This document shows positions 28,690 through 37,551 of a stretch of 64,000 bases of DNA, one piece after another. How positions within the stretch are numbered: position 1 is the stretch's first letter; each line of letters begins with the position of its first letter. The notes below the pieces were generated by a model. That model ran no database searches. It worked only from the letters and a program-made list of their open reading frames with translations, and had not been told where the DNA came from. Source of the stretch: Arenibacter sp041392165. Its GTDB lineage: Bacteria; Bacteroidota; Bacteroidia; Flavobacteriales; Flavobacteriaceae. The DNA lies in contig JAWKMN010000001.1 in NCBI GenBank assembly GCA_041392165.1, forward strand, positions 1,240,001 through 1,304,000, given 5' to 3'. The translations under genes were made by a program, and so were the position numbers.

Positions 28690-31140
28690 ATGGCTAAAAC
28701 AAAAAATATACAATTTGACACTATGTCATTGCACGGGATAGACGAGGATGCCGAGTTGATACCTTTAATGACACCAGAAGATGAGGAGGAGATCAATAAT
28801 GAAAAGTTGCCCGAAACCTTGCCTATATTGCCCTTGCGCAATACGGTATTGTTTCCCGGAGTAGTAATACCCATTACTGCGGGAAGGGATAAATCCATTA
28901 AGTTAATAAAGGATGCCAATAACGGATCTAAAGTAATCGGGGTAGTGGCCCAAAAGGATGAGGAAACAGAAAACCCGGGCGTTAAGGATATCAGTACTTT
29001 GGGAACTGTGGCCAGGATTTTAAGGGTATTGCAAATGCCCGATGGAAATACTACTGTGATCATTCAGGGCAAAAAAAGGTTTGAAGTGGCCGAGGTGCTT
29101 ACAGAAAAGCCTTATATCACCGCTACCGTTAGGGAAGCGGCCGAAGTTAGACCGGCACGTGATGATCAGGAATTTAGAGCGATAATAGATACTATAAAAG
29201 AATTGTCGTTACAGATCAATAGGGACAATCCAAATATTCCCAGTGAGGCATCTTTTGCCATTAAGAATATTCAGAGCGATTCTTTTTTGATAAATTTTGT
29301 ATCCTCCAATCTCAATTTGGGTGTAAAGGACAAGCAGGAACTTTTGGAAATAGGCAGTTTACAGGATCGTGCACTGGCCACACTTAAATATATGAACATT
29401 GAACTTCAAAAGCTGGAATTGAAAAATGATATTCAGTCCAAGGTGCGAAGTGATATGGACCAGCAACAAAGGGAGTATTATCTTCATCAGCAAATGAAAA
29501 CGATCCAGGAAGAATTGGGCGGCATTTCCTACGAGGAAGAGGTTGATGAGATGCGGGTAAGGGCCAAAAAGAAGAAATGGAACAAAGCCGTATCCGATCA
29601 TTTTGAAAAAGAATTGGCCAAAATGCAACGGATGAACCCCCAGGTAGCGGAATATTCCATTCAACGTAATTATTTGGACCTGTTTTTGGATCTGCCCTGG
29701 GAAGAATATTCGAAGGATAAGTTCGATTTAAAAAGGGCCCAAAAAATATTGGATAGGGACCATTACGGCCTTGAGGATGTAAAAAGGAGGATCATTGAAT
29801 ATTTGGCGGTGCTAAAGTTGCGGAATGATATGAAATCGCCCATCCTATGTCTTTACGGCCCTCCCGGAGTGGGTAAAACCTCCTTGGGCAAATCTGTGGC
29901 AGAGGCATTGGGAAGGGAATATGTGCGCATTTCACTAGGAGGCCTCAGGGACGAGGCCGAGATCCGCGGACACCGTAAAACCTATATAGGGGCTATGCCG
30001 GGCAGAATTATTCAAAGTTTAAAAAAAGCCGGTAAATCCAATCCTGTTTTTATTTTGGATGAAATTGATAAACTGTCCAATAGCCATCAGGGCGATCCCT
30101 CCTCCGCTATGCTGGAGGTTTTGGATCCGGAACAGAACAATGAGTTCCATGATAATTTCTTGGAAATGGGCTACGACCTGTCCAAAGTAATGTTTATTGC
30201 TACGGCCAATAGTTTAGCGGAAATACAGCCTGCCCTTAGGGATAGAATGGAAATTATACATGTAACAGGGTATACCATAGAGGAAAAGGTGGAAATTGCC
30301 AAGAGACATTTACTGCCGAAGCAGTTGAAGGAACATGGTCTAAACCTCAGTCATTTAAAAATTGGCAAACCCCAATTGGAAAAGATTGTTGAAGGTTATA
30401 CCAGGGAATCCGGAGTTAGGACTTTAGAAAAGCAAATAGCCAAAATGGTACGACATGCCGCAAAATCGATTGCAATGGACGAGGAGTATAACCATAAGGT
30501 TTCCTCTGAAGATGTTGAAAAAGTTTTGGGGCCCGCACGAATGGAAAGGGATAAATATGAGAACAATGATGTGGCCGGAGTGGTAACGGGATTGGCCTGG
30601 ACCAGTGTAGGGGGCGATATTTTATTTATAGAGTCCATTTTATCCAAGGGAAAAGGGAGCCTGACCATTACCGGTAATTTAGGTACGGTGATGAAGGAGT
30701 CGGCCACCATAGCCATGGAGTACATTAAATCCAACTCGGATAGGTATGGTATTGACCCGGAGGTTTTTGACAAGTACAATGTACATATCCATGTTCCGGA
30801 AGGGGCTACCCCAAAAGACGGGCCCAGTGCGGGGATTACTATGTTGACTTCTTTGGTATCCCTGTTTACCCAGAAAAAAGTAAAAAAGAGCCTGGCCATG
30901 ACCGGAGAGATAACCTTGAGGGGGAAAGTGCTTCCCGTAGGTGGAATAAAGGAAAAGATTTTGGCTGCAAAGCGGGCAAAAATTAAGGAGATCATACTTT
31001 GCGAGGATAATAGGAAGGATATTTTAGAGATCAAGGAAGATTATTTAAAGGGCCTTTCCTTTCACTATGTCAACGACATGCAGGAGGTAATAGATATAGC
31101 CGTTACAAAGGAATCCGTAAAAAATCCCAAACAATTGTAA
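28690..31140 (+). CDS. lon: ATP-dependent endopeptidase Lon
   Basis: Cytosolic AAA+ serine protease that degrades misfolded and regulatory proteins. LON N-terminal domain (about 40-240; PILPLRNTVLFPGVVIPI), coiled coil, AAA module with Walker A YGPPGVGKTSLG and Walker B VFILDEIDKL, and the C-terminal protease domain with the Ser-Lys dyad: Ser in PKDGPSAGITML and Lys in VGGIKEKILAAKRA. 816 residues is typical. The upstream 217 bases separate it from the divergent sigma gene and hold TTCTGT/ACAGAA (28653-28658 and 28668-28673), a possible operator that I rate as weak. Confidence 0.97.
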   Translation: MAKTKNIQFDTMSLHGIDEDAELIPLMTPEDEEEINNEKLPETLPILPLRNTVLFPGVVIPITAGRDKSIKLIKDANNGSKVIGVVAQKDEETENPGVKDISTLGTVARILRVLQMPDGNTTVIIQGKKRFEVAEVLTEKPYITATVREAAEVRPARDDQEFRAIIDTIKELSLQINRDNPNIPSEASFAIKNIQSDSFLINFVSSNLNLGVKDKQELLEIGSLQDRALATLKYMNIELQKLELKNDIQSKVRSDMDQQQREYYLHQQMKTIQEELGGISYEEEVDEMRVRAKKKKWNKAVSDHFEKELAKMQRMNPQVAEYSIQRNYLDLFLDLPWEEYSKDKFDLKRAQKILDRDHYGLEDVKRRIIEYLAVLKLRNDMKSPILCLYGPPGVGKTSLGKSVAEALGREYVRISLGGLRDEAEIRGHRKTYIGAMPGRIIQSLKKAGKSNPVFILDEIDKLSNSHQGDPSSAMLEVLDPEQNNEFHDNFLEMGYDLSKVMFIATANSLAEIQPALRDRMEIIHVTGYTIEEKVEIAKRHLLPKQLKEHGLNLSHLKIGKPQLEKIVEGYTRESGVRTLEKQIAKMVRHAAKSIAMDEEYNHKVSSEDVEKVLGPARMERDKYENNDVAGVVTGLAWTSVGGDILFIESILSKGKGSLTITGNLGTVMKESATIAMEYIKSNSDRYGIDPEVFDKYNVHIHVPEGATPKDGPSAGITMLTSLVSLFTQKKVKKSLAMTGEITLRGKVLPVGGIKEKILAAKRAKIKEIILCEDNRKDILEIKEDYLKGLSFHYVNDMQEVIDIAVTKESVKNPKQL

Positions 31141-31406
31141 GGCCTTGTCAGGGGATTCCGATCCCTGATGCTTGAGTGATGTGCAAAGGGATTCTAAAAT
31201 CCCGATTATACCTCCATTTAACTTGAGTACCTATGCCGTTAGGGATGGGTACTTTTGTTTTATTGGGCAAGTAGGCGATCGGGTTTGGGTCCCAGTGGTG
31301 GTGATTGCTCCAAATGCCGGCTATTTACCGGTTTCTGGCGATTATTATGTTAATATTAGGTTTTTTCATACTATTCAATTGACCTATTCTTACTATTTTT
31401 AGCCTT

Positions 31407-32098
31407 ATGGGAAAAATTACTATAGCAATAGACGGATACTCTTCAACAGGAAAGAGTACGATCGCCAAGCAGTTGGCAAAGGCATTGGACTATGTTTATG
31501 TGGATACGGGCGCTATGTACAGGGCGGTGACCCTTTATGGCATGCGCAATGGTTTTGTAGGGGGGCATACCGATGACCTGGAAGGTCTGGTCAACGCTCT
31601 GCACGGAATAGACCTAAAATTTGTTTATAATCCTTCTCTCGGGTTTTCCGAAATGTATCTGAATGGGGAGAATGTGGAAAAGGAAATAAGGACGTTGCCG
31701 GTTTCGGGACAGGTGAGCAAGGTGGCCACAATGGAAAAAGTAAGGGAGAAACTCGTGGAAATGCAGCAGAAAATGGGAGAAGGGAAGGGAGTTGTGATGG
31801 ATGGGCGCGATATTGGTACCGTTGTCTTTCCTGAGGCCGAGTTTAAAATTTTTATGACCGCCTCCCCTGAAACCAGGGCATTTAGAAGGTATAAAGAACT
31901 TTTGGACAAGGGTGAGGAGGTTTCTTATAAAGAAGTTTTAAAGAATGTCCAGACCCGGACTATATTGATTCCCATCGCGAATTTTCCCCTTTGCGAAAAG
32001 CGGCGGACGCCATTGAATTCGATAATAGCGACATGGGTTTAAAGGAGCAGTTGGAGCGTATATATAATTTTGCGCTTCGCAAAATCAACGGGCAATAA
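31407..32098 (+). pseudogene. cmk: cytidylate kinase, frameshifted near its 3' end
   Basis: Phosphorylates CMP and dCMP. The P-loop IDGYSSTGKSTIAKQL, VDTGAMYRAV and VVMDGRDIGTVVFPEAEFKI are intact. After KNVQTR (near 31958) the frame changes to nonsense and stops at 32042. Reading on in the neighbouring frame restores DYIDSHREFSPLRKAADAI and a normal C-terminus to TAA at 32096-32098. One missing base in the ACCCGG(G)AC context explains everything, and a repaired product would have 230 residues, close to the family. Because cmk is important for growth, a sequence error is as likely as a real mutation. Confidence 0.88.
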
Positions 32099-32124
32099 AA
32101 GGTAGGGTCACTATCCGGAAACAT

Positions 32125-32168
32125 AAGACCGGACACGTCTTGGGCAAGACACAGACGTGGCCGGTCTT
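32125..32168. terminator. 16-bp stem-loop between convergent cmk and LysM genes
   Basis: AAGACCGGACACGTCT pairs with AGACGTGGCCGGTCTT with one mismatch; the 12-base loop (TGGGCAAGACAC) can form a smaller nested hairpin. It could stop transcription from both sides. No T-run follows on the + strand, so it may instead be a repeat. Confidence 0.5.
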
Positions 32169-32186
32169 AAGAAATGCAATATTTGC

Positions 32187-32564
32187 CTAATTGGGAATGA
32201 CCAAAACTTGGTCCGGATGGATAACATCCGGATTTTTTAGGATATTGGTATTTGCTTCAAAGATTTTCTTGTATTTCATAGGGTCGCCATAGTATTTTTT
32301 TGCAATCTTGCTTAGGGACTCCCCGCTTTTCACGGTGTGTCTGTGGTACACACTTTCATCGGCAACGGTAATATTGGCTTTAATATCCGAAGGATTTTCC
32401 CCGCCCAGTTCCTTTATTTTATCCCATAAAATATTTTTTTCGTACTGGGTGGCGGCCTGCCCTTTTATTTTTAGGATACCTGCTTCCTCACGTACATCGC
32501 CATCCTTTATTTTTAACTCTTCACCAAGGTTCAGGACGGCTTGATATTTAGCTTTTACACTCAT
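32187..32564 (-). CDS. LysM domain protein (YgaU-like)
   Basis: 125 residues. The C-terminal about 50 residues are a LysM module (YHRHTVKSGESLSKIAKKYY to VLVIPN). The N-terminal about 65 residues resemble a BON-like small domain (VREEAGILKIKGQA), the architecture of E. coli YgaU. No signal peptide is visible, so export is uncertain. YgaU-like proteins are linked to potassium sensing in E. coli; transferring that role here would be speculation. ATG start at 32564. Confidence 0.82.
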   Translation of the reverse strand: MSVKAKYQAVLNLGEELKIKDGDVREEAGILKIKGQAATQYEKNILWDKIKELGGENPSDIKANITVADESVYHRHTVKSGESLSKIAKKYYGDPMKYKKIFEANTNILKNPDVIHPDQVLVIPN

Positions 32565-32676
32565 AATAATATTTTTTAACGGTTCATGTTTGTGGTCTCA
32601 AGATAAGGATTCTTGTTGTAGTTTTTATTGATTTTTGTAAAATAGTACGGTAATTGTCATTCATCTCATTTTTAGG

Positions 32677-32707
32677 TTTGTAAAACCATTTTTTAATTGT
32701 ATTTTTG
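32677..32707 (+). promoter_or_regulatory. rpsA promoter, TTTG-N19-TAnnTTTG
   Basis: TTTG at 32677-32680 and TATTTTTG at 32700-32707 are separated by exactly 19 bases, the consensus for the primary sigma factor of Bacteroidetes. The start of transcription would be about 32713, giving a leader of roughly 115 bases before rpsA. The best promoter in the window. Confidence 0.75.
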
Positions 32708-32709
32708 CA

Positions 32710-32745
32710 CTCCTTTTTTAGCAAAGTATCGAGAGGAAAAAGGAG
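32710..32745 (+). promoter_or_regulatory. stem-loop at the start of the rpsA leader
   Basis: CTCCTTTTT at 32710-32718 pairs with AAAAAGGAG at 32737-32745 around an 18-base loop. It would sit at the 5' end of the rpsA transcript. The AAGGAG is too far from the ATG (about 80 bases) to be its ribosome site. A role in autoregulation by S1 is a guess. Confidence 0.4.
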
Positions 32746-32826
32746 CGAAAAGAAAATCAATATAACTTCTTCCGTGGTAATTGTTGGCTCTTGTAACCCC
32801 ATGGAATACAAATTTATTATCAGCAA

Positions 32827-34668
32827 ATGGCTGAAGAAAAAACAACGGTCGAGGTAGAAGAAACTGCCGAAACTACACAAGAAACAAAAGTAACGGCCCA
32901 AGCACAGGATCCAAAGGAGTTTTTGGAAAATTTTGATTGGGACAGGTACGAGCAGGGAATTGAGCGTGTTGATGATTCCAAATTAAAGGAGTTTGAAAAC
33001 TTGGTAGCTGAAAACTTTGTGGATACTGCGGATGAAGAAGTGGTACAGGGAACAGTAGTGTACCTTACGGAACGTGAGGCCATTATTGATATCAATGCCA
33101 AATCCGAAGGGGTTATTTCATTGAACGAATTCCGATACAATCCGGACCTTAAGGTAGGGGATAAGGTAGAGGTCTTGATCGATATCCGTGAGGATAAAAG
33201 CGGACAGTTGGTACTTTCCCACAGAAAGGCGAGAACCATCATGGCTTGGGACCGTGTAAATGCGGCCCATGACAAAGAGGAGATTGTTAGTGGTTTTGTA
33301 AAATGCAGGACCAAGGGAGGTATGATCGTAGATGTGTTTGGCATCGAGGCATTCTTGCCAGGTTCCCAAATAGATGTTAAGCCGATCCGTGATTACGATC
33401 AATACGTAAATAAAACTATGGAATTCAAAGTGGTCAAGATCAACCATGAATTCAAGAACGTAGTAGTTTCGCACAAGGCGTTGATCGAAGCCGATATCGA
33501 AGAACAGAAAAAAGAGATCATCGGTCAGTTGGAAAAAGGACAGGTATTGGAAGGTGTTGTCAAGAACATTACCTCTTACGGTGTCTTTATCGATCTTGGC
33601 GGTGTGGACGGATTGGTACACATTACCGATCTTTCCTGGAGCAGGATCAACCATCCAAATGAAGTGGTGGAGTTGGATCAGAAATTGAATGTTGTTATCC
33701 TTGATTTTGATGAGAACAAATCCAGGATCCAGTTAGGGCTTAAGCAATTGGAGAAACATCCTTGGGATGCCCTTAGCGAAGATATAAAAATAGGGGACAA
33801 GGTTAAAGGCAAGGTAGTGGTCATTGCCGACTACGGTGCATTTATCGAAGTTGCAGAAGGTGTTGAAGGATTGATCCACGTTTCTGAAATGTCCTGGTCC
33901 ACACATTTGCGTTCCGCACAGGATTTCGTAAAAGTGGGTGACGAGGTGGAAGCGGTAGTATTGACCTTGGATAGGGAAGACCGTAAAATGTCTTTGGGAA
34001 TCAAACAATTGACTCCGGATCCATGGACCGATATCACCAGCAAATACCCTGTAGGCTCCAAGCATAAAGGTATTGTACGTAATTTCACCAACTTCGGTGT
34101 GTTCGTTGAATTGGAAGAAGGGATAGACGGGTTGATCTACATTTCCGATCTTTCCTGGACCAAGAAAATCAAGCATCCGTCCGAATTTGTTACCGTAGGG
34201 GATACTTTGGAAGTGGAGGTATTGGAATTGGATGTGGATGGCCGTAAACTAAGTTTGGGACACAAGCAGACTACGGAAAATCCTTGGGACAAGTACGAAA
34301 CCGAATTTGCATTGGATACCGTTCACACGGGAACTATTTCGGAAATTGTGGATAAGGGAGCAACTATAGATTTTAACGAGGATATCGTAGCCTTCGTGCC
34401 AACCCGTCATTTGGAAAAAGAAGATGGCAAAAAGTTGGTAAAGGGAGAAGAGGCCGAGTTCAAGATCATTGAGTTCAATAAAGAATTCAAAAGAGTGGTT
34501 GCCAGTCATACTGCTATCTTCCGCGAAGAAGAGCAACGTATTGTAAAAGCTGCCGTTAAAAAAGCTGCAGCCTCTGCTGATGAAGCCAAGCCTACCTTAG
34601 GTGATGCCAATGAAGCATTGCAAGCGTTGAAAGATAAGATGGAAGCCAACGACAAGAAAAAGAAGTAA
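32827..34668 (+). CDS. rpsA: 30S ribosomal protein S1
   Basis: Binds mRNA on the small subunit during initiation. Six S1 RNA-binding repeats can be followed at about 55-120, 140-205, 228-296, 313-383, 400-470 and 485-555, the central ones sharing the YGVFIDLGGVDGLVHITDLSW pattern. The N-terminal 40 residues are acidic and Thr/Glu-rich, and the C-terminal tail is Lys/Ala-rich. 613 residues is normal for Bacteroidetes. A clear promoter precedes it and a clear terminator follows, so it is likely transcribed alone. ATG at 32827. Confidence 0.97.
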   Translation: MAEEKTTVEVEETAETTQETKVTAQAQDPKEFLENFDWDRYEQGIERVDDSKLKEFENLVAENFVDTADEEVVQGTVVYLTEREAIIDINAKSEGVISLNEFRYNPDLKVGDKVEVLIDIREDKSGQLVLSHRKARTIMAWDRVNAAHDKEEIVSGFVKCRTKGGMIVDVFGIEAFLPGSQIDVKPIRDYDQYVNKTMEFKVVKINHEFKNVVVSHKALIEADIEEQKKEIIGQLEKGQVLEGVVKNITSYGVFIDLGGVDGLVHITDLSWSRINHPNEVVELDQKLNVVILDFDENKSRIQLGLKQLEKHPWDALSEDIKIGDKVKGKVVVIADYGAFIEVAEGVEGLIHVSEMSWSTHLRSAQDFVKVGDEVEAVVLTLDREDRKMSLGIKQLTPDPWTDITSKYPVGSKHKGIVRNFTNFGVFVELEEGIDGLIYISDLSWTKKIKHPSEFVTVGDTLEVEVLELDVDGRKLSLGHKQTTENPWDKYETEFALDTVHTGTISEIVDKGATIDFNEDIVAFVPTRHLEKEDGKKLVKGEEAEFKIIEFNKEFKRVVASHTAIFREEEQRIVKAAVKKAAASADEAKPTLGDANEALQALKDKMEANDKKKK

Positions 34669-34693
34669 GCTTTTAGATTATTTATATAAAGGG

Positions 34694-34719
34694 GCCCTGG
34701 CATTTGTCAGGGCTTTTTT
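34694..34719 (+). terminator. rpsA intrinsic terminator
   Basis: GCCCTG (34694-34699), 8-base loop, CAGGGC (34708-34713), then six T. It lies 25 bases after the rpsA stop. Confidence 0.85.
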
Positions 34720-34760
34720 GATGGTTGGCAATATATCAATATATTAATGTACTAATTTAT

Positions 34761-34792
34761 CAATGTATAGGGGAATATTTTGAACCTTGAAC
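34761..34792 (+). repeat. direct repeat copy A flanking a lipoprotein gene
   Basis: Begins CAATGTATAGGGGAATATTT and ends TGAACCTTGAAC. It matches copy B at 35428-35459 with one mismatch over 32 bases. It is preceded by degenerate aat(t/g)ta-like short tandem text (34725-34765) that is also found before copy B. Confidence 0.7.
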
Positions 34793-34909
34793 CAAAACTC
34801 TAGCCAACTGTTCCTGTACGCTGAAGACTATTCAATCCCGGTGCTCAATACGAAAGTCCGAACTTTGTAATCTATAGGTATGGGAAAATGAACTAATGGG
34901 TTAAATTGG

Positions 34910-35266
34910 TTATTGGTCGGCCAAACGTATCTCGGTAATCTCGAAAAGATCGGCGCATATATCCTCAGTGTCGAATGATTCATATAGGTAGCCGCTAAAC
35001 ACTACCTTTGCACCATCCACCTGAAATTCCTCTATTAGGTTGCAAGGATAAAACTGCCCTAAAGGACCACTTTGATTTTCTTTATCGGGGTCTAGGAGGA
35101 AGGACCCATCACCGCATCGCTGACCAAGAACGCTACCTGGAGCTTCTTTTATAGTGCGTATTATTTTTCTATTTTTACTTTCCTCCTGATAACACCCAGG
35201 TTTGGGTCCGTCATCATTGGAACAGGAAACCGTCAAGAAAAATAAAATCAGTACAAATGCTTTCAT
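34910..35266 (-). CDS. small hypothetical lipoprotein
   Basis: 118 residues. The start (MKAFVLILFFLTVSCSNDD) is a clear lipoprotein signal with Cys about residue 15 followed by SNDDG, as usual for surface-exposed Bacteroidetes lipoproteins. The mature part has four more cysteines and no family I recognise. It sits alone, flanked on both sides by copies of a 32-base direct repeat, which may mark it as an inserted or mobile unit. Confidence 0.7.
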   Translation of the reverse strand: MKAFVLILFFLTVSCSNDDGPKPGCYQEESKNRKIIRTIKEAPGSVLGQRCGDGSFLLDPDKENQSGPLGQFYPCNLIEEFQVDGAKVVFSGYLYESFDTEDICADLFEITEIRLADQ

Positions 35267-35344
35267 CCGAATCGAATTTGTTTGAATGTAAGAAATTATT
35301 TTGATTTGTTGAATTAATAATCAGATGCTTAAATGATAACAACA

Positions 35345-35425
35345 ATGGGTTTTGCCAATGTGTTAATGTAGCAATTTATTAATATGACAATGTACTAATT
35401 TATTAATGTGGCAATTTGGCAATAT
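35345..35425. repeat. degenerate AT-rich short tandem repeats
   Basis: Repeated variants of caatttattaatgt-type units of about 11-13 bases. A shorter set stands at 34725-34765. Together with the 35267-35628 gap it holds no gene; a -7 box for pyrR lies at its end. Confidence 0.5.
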
Positions 35426-35427
35426 AT

Positions 35428-35459
35428 CAATGTATAGGGGAATGTTTTGAACCTTGAAC
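35428..35459 (+). repeat. direct repeat copy B
   Basis: Begins CAATGTATAGGGGAATGTTT and ends TGAACCTTGAAC; 31 of 32 bases match copy A at 34761-34792, in the same orientation, 667 bases apart. Both are soon followed by GCCAACTGT. Confidence 0.7.
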
Positions 35460-35593
35460 AGGAATCCCCTGCCAACTGTCACTGCCTACTTTTATAAAAA
35501 GTCTCTACTGCGCTCGATCGGAACATTCCACTTTAAATTTTGAACATTCAATTTTAAACTTGGATACAATCCATAATATTAAATAGAAATCCC

Positions 35594-35601
35594 TACTTTT
35601 G
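35594..35601 (+). promoter_or_regulatory. -7 box upstream of pyrR
   Basis: TACTTTTG fits TAnnTTTG, 27 bases before the ATG. No good -33 element was found. Confidence 0.4.
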
Positions 35602-35628
35602 TTGTTCATAAGCATTGGCCGATCATCT

Positions 35629-36168
35629 ATGAGTCAAAAAGTATTACTTTCTTCCAAAGAAATAAATATTATCCTGCATCGTCTGGCCTGTCAATTATTA
35701 GAAAACCATCTTGATTTTAAAAATACGGCTCTTATAGGGATACAACCTAGAGGGATATTTTTGGCTTCCCGCCTTGCCAAAATCCTTAAAGAGGATTATG
35801 GGGTAAAAAAAATAGATCTTGGATTCTTGGACATCACCTTTTATCGGGATGATTTTAGGAGGGGCGACAAGACCTTGGAGGCCAACAAGACCAAAATCGA
35901 TTTTCTTGTCGAGGATAAAAAAGTAGTCTTTGTGGATGATGTGCTTTATACCGGTAGGAGTATAAGGGCGGCCCTAACGGCCATACAATCTTTTGGAAGA
36001 CCGTTGGAGATAGAATTGTTGACATTGATCGACAGGCGTTTTAGCAGGCATTTGCCCATACAGCCCAATTATAGGGGAAGGCAGGTAGACGCCATTAATG
36101 GAGAAAAAGTGAAGGTAATGTGGGAGGAAAATGAAGGGGAAGATGTAATATATTTAGTAAAGACGTAA
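35629..36168 (+). CDS. pyrR: bifunctional pyr operon regulator / uracil phosphoribosyltransferase
   Basis: PyrR family, 179 residues from ATG 35629 (MSQKVLLSSKEI). The frame can open at TTG 35599 but that adds residues not seen in the family. The PRPP-binding motif VVFVDDVLYTGRSIRAAL (near 105-122) and IGIQPRGIFLASRLAK are clear. In Firmicutes PyrR binds mRNA to attenuate the pyr operon; in Bacteroidetes the regulatory role is uncertain. It is followed by pyrB after two bases, so they share a transcript. Confidence 0.9.
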   Translation: MSQKVLLSSKEINIILHRLACQLLENHLDFKNTALIGIQPRGIFLASRLAKILKEDYGVKKIDLGFLDITFYRDDFRRGDKTLEANKTKIDFLVEDKKVVFVDDVLYTGRSIRAALTAIQSFGRPLEIELLTLIDRRFSRHLPIQPNYRGRQVDAINGEKVKVMWEENEGEDVIYLVKT

Positions 36169-36170
36169 GT

Positions 36171-37097
36171 ATGGGCGAATTAAGTGTAAAACACTTGTTG
36201 GGAATCAAATATCTGAAAGAATCGGATATTCAGCTCATTTTTGAAACAGCCGACCACTTTAAGGAAGTGATCAACCGCTCCATTAAAAAGGTCCCTTCCC
36301 TACGCGATATTACCATAGCCAATATATTTTTTGAAAACAGCACCCGTACACGGCTTTCCTTTGAGTTGGCCGAAAAAAGGCTGTCCGCCGACGTGGTCAA
36401 TTTTTCCGCGGCTCAATCTTCGGTCAAAAAAGGGGAGACCTTGATAGATACGGTAAACAACATCCTTTCCATGAAGGTGGATATGGTGGTCATGCGCCAT
36501 CCCAACCCCGGAGCCGGAATTTTTCTTTCCAAACACGTAAAAGCCTCCATAGTCAATGCAGGGGATGGTGCCCATGAGCATCCCACACAAGCCTTGTTGG
36601 ATTCGTATTCCATTAGGGAAAAATTGGGGGATGTGGCGGGAAAAAACGTGGTCATTGTAGGGGATATTCTTCATTCCAGGGTGGCACTTTCCAATATTTT
36701 TGCCCTGCAATTACAGGGGGCCAACGTAAAGGTGTGCGGCCCCAAAACTTTGTTGCCCAAACATATAGAATCCTTGGGGGTTACCGTGGAAACAGATTTG
36801 CGAAAGGCGTTGAACTGGTGCGATGTTGCCAATATGTTGCGTATTCAGAATGAACGGTTGGATATTAGTTACTTCCCCACAACCAGAGAGTATACCCAGC
36901 AATTTGGGGTAAATAAAGCCTTGCTGAACAGCTTGGACAAGGAAATTGTAATCATGCACCCGGGTCCCATTAATCGGGGAGTGGAAATAACTACTGATGT
37001 AGCGGATTCAAAGCAATCCATTATATTGAACCAGGTTGAAAATGGGGTAGCCATCCGTATGGCAGTGATTTATTTGTTGGCGTCAAAAATTAAATAA
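36171..37097 (+). CDS. pyrB: aspartate carbamoyltransferase, catalytic subunit
   Basis: Condenses carbamoyl phosphate and aspartate in pyrimidine synthesis. The carbamoyl-phosphate loop FFENSTRTRLSFELA (near 44-58), MRHPNPGAG, the HPTQALLD helix and the MHPGPINRGVEI loop are all present in 308 residues, the usual length. No regulatory subunit gene (pyrI) follows. It lies between pyrR and a small conserved gene in a tight operon. Confidence 0.96.
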   Translation: MGELSVKHLLGIKYLKESDIQLIFETADHFKEVINRSIKKVPSLRDITIANIFFENSTRTRLSFELAEKRLSADVVNFSAAQSSVKKGETLIDTVNNILSMKVDMVVMRHPNPGAGIFLSKHVKASIVNAGDGAHEHPTQALLDSYSIREKLGDVAGKNVVIVGDILHSRVALSNIFALQLQGANVKVCGPKTLLPKHIESLGVTVETDLRKALNWCDVANMLRIQNERLDISYFPTTREYTQQFGVNKALLNSLDKEIVIMHPGPINRGVEITTDVADSKQSIILNQVENGVAIRMAVIYLLASKIK

Positions 37098-37104
37098 TAA
37101 GCCT

Positions 37105-37437
37105 ATGATTTTGGATAAGGAAGGCAATGTAACCACGGTTCTTCAAGAAAACATCTCTTTAAGCAAGTTTATTGCCAATTTTAGGGAAATGTATCCCAAG
37201 ATCAAAAACGATCATATTATTGTGAATCTTTTTTCATTTTCAAAACTGAACTCCAACGATGTTTTGGAATTTTTGGAACTCTCCGATACCCATAGAAAAG
37301 CCAATAAATCCTTCGTTCTGGTAACGGGAAAAGTATCTTATGATGAGGTTCCGGATAGTATCTGTGTGGTGCCTACCGTTCAGGAAGCCAAGGATATCAT
37401 AGAGATGGAAGAGATTGAAAGGGAATTGGACCTCTAG
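37105..37437 (+). CDS. conserved small protein between pyrB and rnz
   Basis: 110 residues, alternating strand-helix pattern (HIIVNLFSFSKLNSNDVLEF; KSFVLVTGKVSYDEVPDSIC; TVQEAKDIIEMEEIERELDL) consistent with a STAS-like alpha/beta fold. No catalytic motif. It starts 7 bases after pyrB. I have seen similar genes in this position in Flavobacteria but know no function. Confidence 0.7.
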   Translation: MILDKEGNVTTVLQENISLSKFIANFREMYPKIKNDHIIVNLFSFSKLNSNDVLEFLELSDTHRKANKSFVLVTGKVSYDEVPDSICVVPTVQEAKDIIEMEEIERELDL

Positions 37438-37551
37438 GAATTTATTATTTATAAGGGATGGCGGGAGAAAGATTTTTTTTGAAGTAATGGCCAGTTTATT
37501 GGGCATTTAAATATAAACGGGAACATTTCCCACTTCCGCTTTCAATATTTC

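Noticed and set aside
31172..31402. 76-codon ORF between lon and cmk, a place where other Flavobacteria often have a porQ gene
   Set aside because: It is far too short and the text has no PorQ features; treated as non-coding.
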